Positions 13,130-24,364 of a stretch of DNA of 64,000 bases are shown here, piece after piece. Each line of letters begins with the position of its first letter. Positions within the stretch are counted from its first letter, which is position 1. The notes under the pieces were generated by a model. It was not told the origin of the DNA. It worked only from the letters and a program-made list of their open reading frames with translations, and searched no databases. Source of the stretch: Xenoacremonium recifei (taxonomy: Eukaryota > Ascomycota > Sordariomycetes > Hypocreales > Nectriaceae); the NCBI GenBank assembly GCA_012184525.1, contig WOFQ01000035.1:186001-250000 (forward strand), given 5' to 3'. The translations under genes and the position numbers were made by a program.

Positions 13130-14006
13130 TTAACCAGTAGATCTGAGAGAGTCTCTGAGAGTTCTCCGAGACCATGAAGGTCGACTAGACGCGCGTTGTG
13201 AACGAACAGTCCAGGCTTTGCGGGCTTCAATCGTCGCGAGTTTCGTACTTGGATGGATGCTATACTCGGTTCGATCTACGTTCGAGTCTGTGAATGCGAC
13301 AGTCAGTGTCCTGTAGAAAGCGTTGAAAGAAGTCAATCTTTAACGTACTCCATCGTCACTTCGGATATTTCGAATCGCAGCACCCGAACGATCCAAGACG
13401 CATATTCGAATCTGAATAGACATTTGTCAGTGAGGTTCCCAACGAACAGAAAGAATGGGATACATACTGTGCTCCTAGTCTTCTGATGTAGTAGATGACG
13501 GCGCCGACGGGATCGATAGGTGGCATGGTTCTGGTGGCCACAGGCTGGGCGACGTTTGCGTTACCCCATATCCGCCTCACACCGAAGAGCGGAAGGACGA
13601 CATATTGTCGGAAAACGATGAGCTGGGCCGCAATTCCCATCATGAAAAAGCAGACTTGTACCCAGAAGTTGAAGACCCTGTCGTCGAGTTCGCCAAGCTC
13701 GTCGAGATAAACCGCACGCTGGATCTCAAAATTCGCTGAAAGGAAATCGGAAATCTGCTCCACGACATCCAGTTCGAAATTGAACATTTGGATTCTAAAA
13801 GCAGCGATGAAAACCCGAATGTCACTAGGGGCATCCGCGATATCCCCTCTGAAAGGGCCTGCGTAGCGGAGAATTTCGCCGTGCAGCTGTGCAAGCTCAC
13901 CCTCCAAGTAGTTGAAACTGGCCCACAAGGATGCGAACTCGTCTTGGATGTTGCGAAAAATGGCGGCAGGCTCGTCAGGGCCATATGCTGTGAAGTTTGT
14001 AGCCAT
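13130..14006 (-). CDS. Uncharacterised fungal membrane protein
   Basis: Model in transcript order: 14006-13468, 13411-13349, 13310-13130; 260 aa. Intron 1 (56 bp, GTATGT...TTCAG) is convincing. Intron 2 (GTACGT...CTACAG) is only 38 bp, which is short for these fungi. If it is retained, the protein ends a few codons later, within the sequence after 13349. Exon 1 encodes an acidic, helical region with many aromatic residues, followed by a hydrophobic segment at about residues 111-140 (FWVQVCFFMMGIAAQLIVF onward) that could form one or two membrane passes. I do not recognise a family. The third exon is basic and of low complexity, so the C-terminus is the least certain part. Confidence 0.5.
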
Positions 14007-15459
14007 GGTGGGATCTTGGACAGGGGTGCGCGCTGTGGTTCTTTAGAAGCTGAAGAGAGATGGCTAGAGCGGACTGGCGATGGGACTTGCAAGGAACGCA
14101 GATTTGAGAAGAGGGAAACTGCCATACATTATATTAGGTAGAGAGTCTGGGTAAGGTATAGAACATGGGGAAAGACCATTACGACTACCTTGATGAGAAA
14201 ATATGTTTATTGGGTTCGTTTACAGAATGCCATATCAAAGAGTATCGGAGGATTAATGTTAAGCTTCTAGCCACCAGGATGTCTACCTGTCGCGGAGGTG
14301 ACAAGACCATTCTACGACATCTCTCTCAGCATGATCTCAAGAGATAGAAAACAGAAATAGAGGACAATGCAAGCTTAGACAATCGACTGTCAATCGAAGC
14401 TCTAGAAAAGAGTTCAGCCTTACTGGCGTTACTCGGTTCATGAAGCAAAATAGAGGATGCCAGCTTGCATCATCAAGGACAGTGGAGGATGCGTCTAAGC
14501 TCCCTAAAGCACCAACGCCGCTAGAAGAACACGTATGAGCCGCCCACCTGTTCTGATGAATTCTTCTCTGTACCAGAAATCGCTTGGAACCTGAAAAAGG
14601 ACGTTAAGAGCGTGCCAGAAAGCGAGAGGGCTGACAAACCAAGCCGAGTCACTCCGCTTGGTTCGTCAGCCACCTGCAATACTCAGATTCATAGACCAGA
14701 AATGGGTTCGGTAGATCAACAAGGCACCCGATGTTCAAGCCTGATCTGCTTTGGAAACTCACATGGGAGATGCCGTCTTAGTAAAATGGGTGGGTAGGAT
14801 GGGGCAACTCAAAGGCGTTCAACTCCTCACTGGCTGGACAATAGTGACAGGAAGGTTTTTGATGCCTTTCGTTGGGAAGTCTGGACACTTTGAATTATGG
14901 CAGCATTCTGCCACACCGTGCGGATAAACAGTGCATCATCGGGGAAGAAGTGAAACTGGACAGTTGATCTGCGTGGATTTTAGATATGATGTCGTCTTCT
15001 TTCAACTGTGTCCTGTTCTCTCATGCCTAATAATCTATGAGTATTGCATTTCTTAGTATTGGGATTCTTTTCAGTGGTTTGATTGATTTCCAGAACCGCA
15101 TTACAGGAGAAGCCTGTACGGCGTACAGAACCTGCTCTCGCGATGAAAATTGTGAAGGAAAAAAAAAAAAAATACGAGATAGAATCAATTGAGCGTCTGA
15201 TTAGAAGCGAGTGTAGTTATTTTATCATTTTATACAACATGGCTTGAAGCTGTTTGTTGTAAGTGCGCTGGAATGCGGAATGACTCGAGGTGCCTGGCTA
15301 GCCGCTCCCCACTGAGTCGGGCGCTGAACAGAGTTTCGGCAGCGGCAACCGCAGCGGGTGCCGATCGCGCTTGCCTTCAACTTCCTGGAAGTCGCAACTC
15401 TCTGTTCTCATCCTCAACACCACCTGCCACCATCACGACCTCCTCTTTCCTCCTTCATC
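14007..15459. other. Gene-free intergenic region
   Basis: 1.45 kb between two divergently oriented starts. No supported reading frame. A 14-base adenine run lies at 15159-15172 and a CT-rich stretch precedes the PIG-P start. Confidence 0.5.
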
Positions 15460-16167
15460 ATGTCCTCCGAGGATGACGAAGCCGACATTCTTTCCGACAA
15501 CCAGTCCGTCAGCTCCTCCGACGGCGACGCGTCTCCTCCGAAGCCCATATCCCAGAACTTCTTCGCGCCGCCATTCTACGGTCGCCCGCCTACTCCCCTC
15601 CCGCCATCGCCATCGCTCACTTCGCTGCTACGACCTTCACGACCGACGACGCCCGATGCCTCAGACGACGATAACATGGCGCCTGTACCTCGTGCAGCGC
15701 CAAAGGTGCCGACCTACGAATACTACGGCTTCGTGCTGTACCTGTTCAGCAGCTTGACCTTCCTGATCTACCTGCTGTGGGCGTATCTGCCGTCGCCATT
15801 CCTACACGCGCTCGGCATCTATTACTACCCGAACCGCTGGTGGGCGCTGGCTATTCCGGCATTTCTTGTCATGACGATCGGATACATCTTCGTGGCGCTG
15901 GCGGCGTACAATACTGAGATTCTAACGCTGCCTCTGTCGAGCGTGGAGACGATTGTGGATGACGCGGGTCAGTTGGCGCAGATTGATGCCAAGGGGCGTA
16001 TACGTGGGAGCCAGAACAAAGAGAAGAAAGTTAGTGACAATGGGAAGCTGAGGTGGAGAGAGATTTGGAATGAGGGGACGGATGCGGTTCTGGATGTACC
16101 GTTAGCTGGCGTATGCGAAGTGCTGTATGGCGAGGGCAGAGAAGAAGTCGACGAGACGGAACCATAA
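15460..16167 (+). CDS. GPI19: GPI-GlcNAc transferase subunit P (PIG-P / Gpi19)
   Basis: Single exon, 235 aa, from the ATG giving MSSEDDEAD. PIG-P is an accessory subunit of the ER complex that transfers GlcNAc to phosphatidylinositol, the first step of GPI-anchor synthesis. Residues 1-80 are acidic, Ser/Pro-rich and disordered. The PIG-P domain starts at the YEYYGFVLY motif (about 86), with membrane segments at about 89-110 and 127-148 separated by a short loop carrying YYPNRWWA. A soluble tail follows. The two-helix arrangement and the YYPxRWW loop are diagnostic of the family. The N-terminal extension compared with yeast Gpi19 is common in filamentous fungi. Confidence 0.92.
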   Translation: MSSEDDEADILSDNQSVSSSDGDASPPKPISQNFFAPPFYGRPPTPLPPSPSLTSLLRPSRPTTPDASDDDNMAPVPRAAPKVPTYEYYGFVLYLFSSLTFLIYLLWAYLPSPFLHALGIYYYPNRWWALAIPAFLVMTIGYIFVALAAYNTEILTLPLSSVETIVDDAGQLAQIDAKGRIRGSQNKEKKVSDNGKLRWREIWNEGTDAVLDVPLAGVCEVLYGEGREEVDETEP

Positions 16168-17298
16168 TGTAATGCATTGGCAATGGCATCGGATTAATGA
16201 ACATGGATATGGCGTTGGAGGGATTGACACTCTTAAAGCAGCGAGTTGAGGAACATGGGATATTCCGCACAAGGCAGCCTTGATACGCGCACTGTATTAA
16301 TAAAGCACTACTGCTTCAGCTAACCGCGAGCTCGGGATGCAAAATATTGGTTCTGTGCAGAATGTCAAAGAGAATCAATTTCTCTGGGCGAGGGATAGCT
16401 GGGTAAAGGCAGGCGATGATATTGTCGAGAGGGGAGTGTCATCCTCAATGCCGGGATAACATCTGACTATCTACGGAGCCAAATACTTAAAAGATGTGAA
16501 GACTTTTGCTGTACGTTGCAGTTTGGGGCTCTTGTCTCAGAGGGCACAATGAAAGCACGGCAGTGTGTACTAGAGATCAGGCGTCGGACTCCCTTAGCAC
16601 TCTAGTCTTCATTGCCTGGATAGAAGACCATACTTTCATGAAAGCGTGGCGCAAGAGAATAAAAAGAACCGCCAGAAGAACGGAATGAAGGAATAGCTGT
16701 ACAGCCTCGGTGATTTTTGGTTAACGTCAAGGCTTGCTCTGTGTAAAGAAGGGCGACGGGATTGGCCAACCGACAAGTCAATTACCAGCTCCCCAGCTGG
16801 GGCGGTGTTTCTTTCTGCACCGGCAACTCAACAAGTGGACAATGGAAAGACGAGAACAACTCTCAACGAGTCTGGCTACACTTGGTCGCAATCCTTGAGA
16901 GGCTGAGCAAGTCGGGACATCAATCTGTCCGTCGGATATGAACGTTTCCGTGGGCTTGCAGTTACAACGACCCGTCATGTACATCACTAACCAAATCACA
17001 TCCCTGTCACCCGTTTCATTAACATTGACTAACAGACGGACACCGTAAGCATGGGCAGGCGGGATAAATGATGATGCTCACAGGGGTCTTAAGCATGTGG
17101 GTGCTGGTAAGCAAGTACATCGAAGTTCATTCTAAGTTGTACGGAGCATTCAGATTAACATTGGTACTGATTTCACGACGTCTTGGAAGTTAACTGGATG
17201 GCTTGAGATGACAGACTCCTTCTGCGAGCATATATCACTGAATAAGACTGAAATAACTATTCTCGATGGATTTCAGTGGGAACACTTTTACGGGGGAT
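16168..17298. other. Gene-free intergenic region
   Basis: The PIG-P 3' flank and spacer. Short random frames only; no RNA gene seen. Confidence 0.5.
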
Positions 17299-17580
17299 AG
17301 TGTTGCAGTCGCGTATCGTCGCGTATCGCCAACAGATTATACTGGGTCTTATAGAAACACTAGCATCAGGTCACAGGATCAATACTTAGTTCTAAAAACT
17401 AATAAGTAAGATAGAGTATTTCTCTTATAATTAAAAAAATAACGCATGTTAAAATAATACTTGGTCCTTTGGGACCCCGGTATAAAGGGAGGCCTCCAAC
17501 TAAGAACCAGCAGAACTCCTAGTCCTTCAGCTGATAACTGCTAGCGGCGTGCTAGGGCCGATTATACGAAGTACTCTACA
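17299..17580. mobile_element. Candidate solo LTR or small non-autonomous element
   Basis: A 282-bp block flanked by the direct repeat GGGGAT (17293-17298 and 17581-17586), a possible target-site duplication. Two bases in, it reads TGTT and it ends TACA, as LTRs do. Inside is a very AT-rich half followed by a TATAAA box (about 17482) and a GC-richer downstream part, as in a U3-R layout. No second copy, primer-binding site or coding part is present, so this may be coincidence. Confidence 0.35.
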
Positions 17581-18156
17581 GGGGATTCGGACTTGGCCGT
17601 GTCCTCTGTTACGTGCCCCAGTCAATTGCTAGAGTTGCCTGGTGAGGCGTATCGAGAGTCCGCCTCGCAATGGGGCATTGTTCGTGGGAATAGTTGCTGA
17701 AGCCTGGACTGTGGTGGCGGATTCCGGATCTCCTTAAGGAAGAGAAGCGAAAGCGACCATGATCGCATGCTGGACAATCAGGCATGCCATGTCTTCGGAC
17801 GTTGAACTCAGTACACAATGGATTCTTATAATGGGGCTACAACTAAGGAAAATCGCTAACTAATATGGCTCCCGGCGGGTGCGAGATGCACTAGACACGC
17901 CGTCACGATCCTAGCACAACTCTAGAGACAACATGTCTCTTGGAAAGTAATAAATGAAACTGTCTGTCATATCGTCTGTCCTTTTCCCCTTCTGATTCCC
18001 GTAATTTCGTAAACACATTCCGTGTAGAAGAAGAAAACCTAAGCTAGCCAAACCGCGTCCGATTAAAGAGAGTATAGAGTGAAGATGGGGGCGGGATAAT
18101 GATCCAATCCGAGACATTTATCTGCCTCGACCAATTGCCGTTGCGTTGCAGTCACC
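17581..18156. other. Spacer and 3' flank of the first small membrane-protein gene
   Basis: No supported gene. It contains the 3' end of the minus-strand transcript that stops at 18157. Confidence 0.5.
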
Positions 18157-18716
18157 TCAGTTTTGGGGCCGCCTGTAGTGGAATGACAATTGTGTCTATA
18201 TAAAAATGCACCTATTATGAGCACCCGAGAGATAGTCCAAGCCGTCGAGGAAGGCGTACGTACCCTGGAAATTCGAGCGGGATCAATAGCTTCGATGAGG
18301 GCGCCGACTTCTGGGGAAACATTTAGACGATTTCTTTCACGAGTCTGCGATCGTGTCTGAGGGCGATCAACGCCAGAAGTACGGACGCCCGTCTCGGCCG
18401 AAGGAGGGGTAGAGGAGTCAGTTTCGTTGACAGGAGGAGGCGTTCCGTTGGTCACAGGTGCGGCACGATGCACTATGTTGTTGATCAAAGGAGTTAGCAT
18501 GTGCGTGATGATATAGCTTGGTGCAAGGAGAGTGTCCAAGAAACGTCGACAGTCCAACACGGAGAAAGTTCACAGGGCAGGGAACCGATGAGCCTGAAGA
18601 GATGAGAACTCACTCTTGGTGAAGCAGATGTACACTGACATCATCGTGGCCATGAAGACAATAACCACGAAGGCCGTGGTGGGATCAAGTTCGTTGAGAC
18701 ACAAGGGTGGAATCAT
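18157..18716 (-). CDS. Small single-pass membrane protein, copy A of the duplicated module
   Basis: Transcript order 18716-18614, 18472-18264, 18195-18157; 116 aa. Intron 1 (141 bp) ends with a good CTAAC branch point and ATAG. Intron 2 starts GTACGT; the 68-bp choice of acceptor makes exon 3 exactly 39 nt, as in copy B. Short N-terminus, then one membrane helix (about 13-33, TTAFVVIVFMATMMSVYI), then a polar Ser/Thr/Pro- and Arg-rich tail, probably cytosolic. A TATAAATA box at 18772-18779 lies downstream of an earlier in-frame ATG (18791), which favours the start at 18716. No known family. The partner large-protein gene starts 1049 bp away on the opposite strand. The last 12 residues depend on the intron 2 acceptor; two others are possible. 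Confidence 0.68.
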
Positions 18717-19765
18717 CTTGAAGTGCCAAAGTTTTTGAAGAGATCTGACTCTGAACGGGGGCGGGGGCTGGTATTTATAGTCCTGGAACAAGTGTGGTGC
18801 TCATCGAGGCACCGGAGAGGGAAGTCTAGAAATGCCGTCAAGACACTTGCCGTCAACTACTGAGATTTTCAAGACTGTAGGAAAGGAAAAAAAAAAAGGA
18901 GAATGAACACATAGATAAACTCGTTTCCAACCCAAGTCCTATGCGCTGAGTTCATAGTAAAGCAGAAACTTGGTGCTATCATTCACGGTAGCCATCCCGC
19001 CCAACTTGGCAACCACCTTTCCGGTTACCCCCAGCAATGGGCACACGGCTCGAACCCCTTTACTGACTCTCTGACGTTTAATTCGAAAAAGCAAAACTCG
19101 ACAATTTCATACACCTCTGTCGCGAGCGGGCACATAGTGTGCCCGACCGAGCAAGGTGCCCGCCTCGACGCACGAACCCTGGTCGGTCTGTTGTTGGCCC
19201 GATTCGCGGCCACACCATCAGGCAGGAGAAGACTCAGCCATGACTCCAGCGTTTCACGGAGATAAGGCTGAATCTCAAGCACAAACAACTCGAACTGTTT
19301 CTAAAAGTTTCGAGGAACGCGTAAAAACAGGCTGTGATTGATCGCCGCGGGAGTCTGCATGTTGGGTGTCTGCACCGGTGACACTCCAAGCGCCAGAGGC
19401 CATTCCCGCCGTCGAAACACGGTCGGCTTGCGGCACAGCCCTCAGGCGCATGCGGTCGTGGCCCTAAAGAAACAGCGATCCTTATCTTCTTTGGTCCATC
19501 CATCTTTTCAGCTCTGAGAGAAGCGCCTTCAGGGGTTGGTCATGTGCAGGTTGCCTCCTCATGCAGGGGCACGAACCTGGTATTTTTACACTTTGCCTTG
19601 CGGTCCGGTTCGCATTTAGACCGCCCAGAGACCTCTTCAGCGGACAAGAACCCCCTTTCTGAAACTCGGTTGTTATCTCTTCTCTCCCGTTCGCTCTTCT
19701 CGGCGGTACATCTTCTCGAGTCCCGCCAGTTGTCTGCAGCCTGCTTCCCACAGCAACCATCCAAG
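18717..19765. promoter_or_regulatory. Divergent promoter of module copy A
   Basis: 1049 bp between the two starts. Two stretches are shared with the promoter of copy B. One is at 18829-18846 (GAAATGCCGTCAAGACAC; copy B 24452-24469 reads GGAATGCTGTTAAGACAC). The other is around 18931-18940 (CCAAGTCCTA; copy B 24561-24571). TATAAATA on the minus strand lies at 18772-18779. The conservation may be regulatory or just residual identity from the duplication. Confidence 0.5.
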
Positions 19766-22728
19766 ATGCGTCCCAACCCCCCCAATCGCGTCTTCATGCG
19801 AAAGACCAAGGATCTCCCCAATATTGGCGAGCTTCGACGCCGCCTGGATTACGGTCACTACGGTCAGAAGCGTGACATTGAATTCTACAATGCCTTCCGA
19901 CAGTATGCGGTGGACTTTGTCACCAACCAAGGCATCAAGGGAGATGATCTCGTGAAATGGAGAACTCGTTCTCACCAGGACGGACTGTTCGAGATGGCCG
20001 TCTGTTTCCTGGACCGCGACGGGAACGGGCAGAAATATTGGCCTGAGGATAAAAGCAACCCGTTCTTCGGAGAGCTACAGTATTACAAGAAGTCTCGCTC
20101 GTATGTTTTAACTCTTTCATTCTGTCTCACTCTCCCCTGTTCTCTCTTGTTTGCTCTCGCAGGCTTCCTATTCCTCTGATCATTTGATTGACGCTCACTT
20201 TATCACCTGTCCCTCATCTCTTGGTCCATTTTCGGCTCTCTTCACCCTCCCCTCCCCCGCTCCTCTCGTTCCTGCACATCTATAAATTCTTTCACATCCC
20301 TCTCTCCATGCCTGTCTCTCATCTTACTCGTCGAACTTTGACTCAATACCTCATATCATCGCCATCGCCACCCTCCTTCCATATTAACGTCTTTGCCTTT
20401 CTCTAGTATTCGGTCAGCCGTCATCCAGCTCTTCTTCAGAAGCAATCAACAGCGGAAGAGCAAGCCCTCGCCGGACAAGGGTGACAAAACCAGCGACATA
20501 GACGACGTTGGCGAGGTTGACGACTCTTCCATCAATCCATCAGCTTCAGAATCTACCCAACTCCAAAACCCTGTCGGGTATGTTCCCTGGTCTTTCAAAG
20601 CCATGTCAATGGCATGACACACATGCCTAACCATCAGTCGCGTTCTAGTTGCGTCTCCAATCCGTCGCCGTACTGCAATTCGTCGTTTCGTCCCCAACAA
20701 GAGGAGGCTTCCGCTCAACCATTCGATTGCGATCATCCTATCCCAAGCACCGACAGTTACGACGTCCCCGTGAGCCCCCCTCTAAGAACACCCGTAAGAC
20801 CCATAGAAGTCTTCCAATGCGGCGACGTACTGATAGCCTGTTTTCAGTTACCAAACCCCAAGCCCACCATGAACAAACGTCCTGCATCGGCCGACCAGGC
20901 GACAATATCTTCCAGGAAGAAGCGTGCAAGGGTCCCTGGTGGCCCATCCACTGCCTCACCACTCACTTCTCCCCAGGCGTGGCGCAACTTTGCTCCCAGA
21001 GACCGTCATGAAGATAACCTGATCAATGAGCTGCGCTACACCAGCAGCGGTCGATTCTCCAAGCCCACTGAGCGTCTTGGAATGGTTGACACAGTCAAGA
21101 ACATTGCCGAGTTCAGTTCAGGCGATGAGCGGTCATCGTCCCCCTTGCCCAGGCCAAAGGCACCAGAGGCAGTTATGATCGCCCCTGATGAGCAGCAGAA
21201 CTCGGGGACTCTCTCTAGCGTGGGCCTTGTTGCCTCGAATACTGGCGTGCAGACTGATCACGAGCGTCTTGGCAGAACGGCTGATGTTCTGGCTGTACAG
21301 AACAATGTGGCTGAAGAAAATACTCGATCCCGTTCCTCAACTGCGACAGCCGTGCCTGACCTATCGACTCTACGCAACATTCCGAAACCAAGCACTCCGG
21401 CCAAAACCTCATTTGGCTATAGAGTCCGTCGAACAAAAGCAATCGGTCGATCACGAATTTTGCCTGCCGACGAGGCAGTTCAAAACCGAGAGTTTGCTAG
21501 AAAGACCACAAATGGCGTTTCGTTCTGGACTTTGGATGCAGTCGCGTCGGCGTCTCCGAGAAGCCTTGAGCCTGCTCATGAAGCCGGGGCCTTGTCTCAG
21601 ATGAGTTCTGCGCAGGCCCGATCTGTCGACCAACAAGCGCCTGGTGCACAGCCTGAAGGCGAAGCAGGGTCTGAAACACAACCTGCGGAGCGGACAGAAA
21701 ACAGGCCGGCTGAACAACCAACAGCGCAAACTCCTGGTCCTGTACAGAATCCATGTGTCAATCAAGCAGCCTCTAGTACACTACTGCAGCCGACGCCTCA
21801 AGTTCAGCCCCCTCCGGAGGACAACACCTCTCAGGCCATCGCTCCGGTTGAGACTGCAACAGAAGGGAGTAGCGCGACCGACCAACAGTCTGTCTCGTCG
21901 ACTGAACCAAGTCTCCAAAGTAGCTCAGCCCACAAGGCCGATTCTACTCGGCAAGATGTCGCTGCTGATCAACCCGCCCCCCAGTCTGACGCTGGCGTTG
22001 ACATGTCTCTACAAGATGCCATCTGGCGATCCAATCCAGTCAGTCGAATTGACCCTCGGAAGCGCACTGCTCCTCAGCCCAAAGGCCCTTCTTCAATGGA
22101 GCAATCGAAGCAGTCTGAGTCATGGCGTTCCTTGGCTCAAAACTCCCCAAGCAACTTCATGAGGGCTGCTTCAATGCCCCCGGATCTGGCCAAACGGACA
22201 TTCTTCCCTCCGCCCATGCAACCGCAGCCTACTGCTACCAAGACTACCCCTACAACCCCAACAACTCCGACTGCACCGGATGTATTGATGCCCCCACCAT
22301 CTCTGCCTTCTGCTGGGCCCAAGAAAGAGCCTAAAGAGAAGACCAAGGCGGGTGGAAGAGTCAGGACTCGCTACTGGGTCTACACGTCTCCTCAAGAGTG
22401 CGTCGGATGGGATCCAAAGAATACTTTCGGGAAGAAGACGCTCGCAGAACTTGTCAATGAACTCCAGTTCAAGGGCAAATTCACCAAAATAGTCCTCAAG
22501 TTAGAAGGTTGTAAGCCTGGCTTCAAGGTCGAGATTCCGCTTGGAGATGAGCAAGAATTCGGCGATACAAAGACTGAATTCGAGAAACAAATGCGCAAAC
22601 ACGTAACGGAGCAGAGAGGGAAAGGTAATGGGGATGAAATCCACTTTACTGTTTACATTCAGCCTAAGTGGGAGGAGGTGATTGAGATTGAGGAGAGCGA
22701 TGATGACGAGCAGGAGAGCTTCTTCTAA
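19766..22728 (+). CDS. Large two-domain, probably nuclear protein, copy A of the duplicated module
   Basis: Four exons: 19766-20100, 20407-20577, 20649-20793, 20848-22728; 843 aa, intron phases 2, 2, 0. N-terminal domain (about 1-135): exon 1 plus an IQLF-RSNQQRK helix in exon 2. It contains HQDGL and a D-R-D-G-N-G loop that resembles an EF-hand calcium loop, though position 8 is Lys. A basic SSRKKRAR stretch near residue 240 suggests nuclear import. The linker is long, Pro/Ser/Gln-rich and disordered, with a conserved RAASMPPDLAKR patch. C-terminal domain (about 723-843): YWVYTSP, WDPKNTF, LAELV-EL, QMRKHV, KWEEV, then an acidic tail ending ESFF. Intron 1 is a 306-bp pyrimidine-rich insert, against 100 bp in copy B. 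I do not recognise the family. Confidence 0.82.
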
Positions 22729-23839
22729 GTCTTATTGGGTTTCTGTGTTCTGTTTTGTTTTTTGCTCTTCTTTGATCTCGCTCTTTTTTTCACCCCAGAG
22801 AGATAATCGTTTAGCAACGAACGCCGATGATTTCACTGATAGCTACATACATGTTCGCGAAGGTAAATGTGCTCGCAAATTGACATTGAAATGCTCTGCC
22901 TGAGATGCTTGTGCATCTTCTTGACAATCGGACTTGCAATCTGCATCTACAACAAGCCGAATGCTTCTAAGATTTGATGGCCTAGTATCCCAGTGCCATT
23001 TCAATTATAATATAGTCTCATAGAAAACAACTTTATTATACCAAGTCTTATTATTTATGTTAATACGCAGGGTGCTGTAAGGTAGACTTAGAGAAAAGAG
23101 GCGGCTAGACTTATATAATAAGCCTTTCATTCTACTAAATCAGTGTGCTTTTAGCAGTTCAGGAGGTGTTCTGCGGGTGTATTGAAGATGCCTGCCTCCC
23201 TCCGGCTTATACACAGCGGAGTCTGCTCATTTCCAGGTTATCACCGGCAGGACGAGCCCCATCTACAGGGCTCACACTGCCCTGTTAATGCCCCAGACAG
23301 TGACCAGGGTCGCCTGAAACTCGATTCAGCCTCACGGAGGAGAGAGTACGGGTCGCTAACGCCAACACGTTGCTGGACTCGAGGTGCAGGATAAAACTCG
23401 TGGATTACAATGAAGACAGGTTACAGCACTTCATTTCTGTGGGCATACATTTCCATTGTCCGAAATCAGTGTGACAACCGAGCCGGGCCTATTATTAAAA
23501 CGTTGGAGCTAGGAACTCCATAACTAATAAACGAGTCGCTAAGGCGATCGCTCACAGGGAAAGCAAACGCACTAAAACGCGGGGAAGAGATCTTTCAAAG
23601 ACGTGTCTCTCCACGAGGATATCAATAAATACATGTTTTCTGGGCCTGAATACCGTGCCATGTACTCCGCGCGCAAGTTCCATCGTGTCTGTTTTCCGAT
23701 TCGAAAGAGAAAGTAAGCTCGAGGCAATACAGCATGCCCCGAGTAAACCGGGTATCCATAAGTCGTCGATATAGGTGGTGCCATAGGGACCAAGTCGAGA
23801 CGTCGGTCCCTTAACCGATCGTTCCTTTAAACACGAAAA
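22729..23839. other. Spacer between the two module copies
   Basis: 1.1 kb. The stretch at about 22990-23130 is very AT-rich and unlike its flanks, possibly decayed transposon sequence; the duplication joint must lie in this spacer. A 73-codon frame on the minus strand at 23572-23793 has no support. Confidence 0.45.
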
Positions 23840-24364
23840 TCATCGTAACTGGCGAGAGTTCTGAGTCCACAGCGTAATCTATGTAGCAAGACGTGTGTTG
23901 TTAGTGACTCGGTAGGAATGTCGGACTGCGTTTTCTACTCTCTTACGTACCTTGCTCACGGTGGCTGGGTCCCAAGTCACATAGCCCAAAGTAGCAGGAT
24001 CAGAAGTAGCAGTCATGTCGGGAGTAGTATCGAGTGCAATAGGAGGAGTTGCTTGATCCGGAGGGGTTGCTGCACGGGCTCTACCGCGGGTGTCTGATCG
24101 CAAGACACGATCGGTTGGAGGAATACGGTGACCCCTTCCAACGCGAGGAGGAATCACCTCGACTTCTGGCTCTTTGGCTGCTTTAGACTTCATCAGTATG
24201 AACCGGAGGTGTTGATGATTGGAGGCCAAGGGACCTAGAGGGCTCGATGAGTTCAATAACTTACGCCTGTGCGTCTTGATGTATATGACCCCAAATAAGA
24301 TCGTGAGCATGAAGACCACGAACCCCGTGATAAGATCAACGTGGCGTCCTAGGATCTGAACCAT
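23840..24364 (-). CDS. Small single-pass membrane protein, copy B of the duplicated module
   Basis: Transcript order 24364-24265, 24177-23951, 23878-23840; 121 aa. Intron phases 1 and 0 match copy A, and the last exon is again 39 nt. Intron 1 (87 bp, GTAAGT...GCAG) is in frame, so the unspliced frame is also open. Parallel structure in copy A argues that it is removed. Intron 2 has GTACGT, a CACTAAC branch point and CATAG. Short N-terminus, one membrane helix (about 12-30, ITGFVVFMLTILFGVIYI), then a basic, Pro/Thr-rich tail, probably cytosolic. No known family. It is divergent from the copy B large-protein gene, with 1031 bp between starts. Confidence 0.68.

Noticed and set aside
23572..23793. 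73-codon minus-strand frame downstream of the copy B small gene
   Set aside because: No counterpart next to copy A and no recognisable pattern; probably 3' flank.
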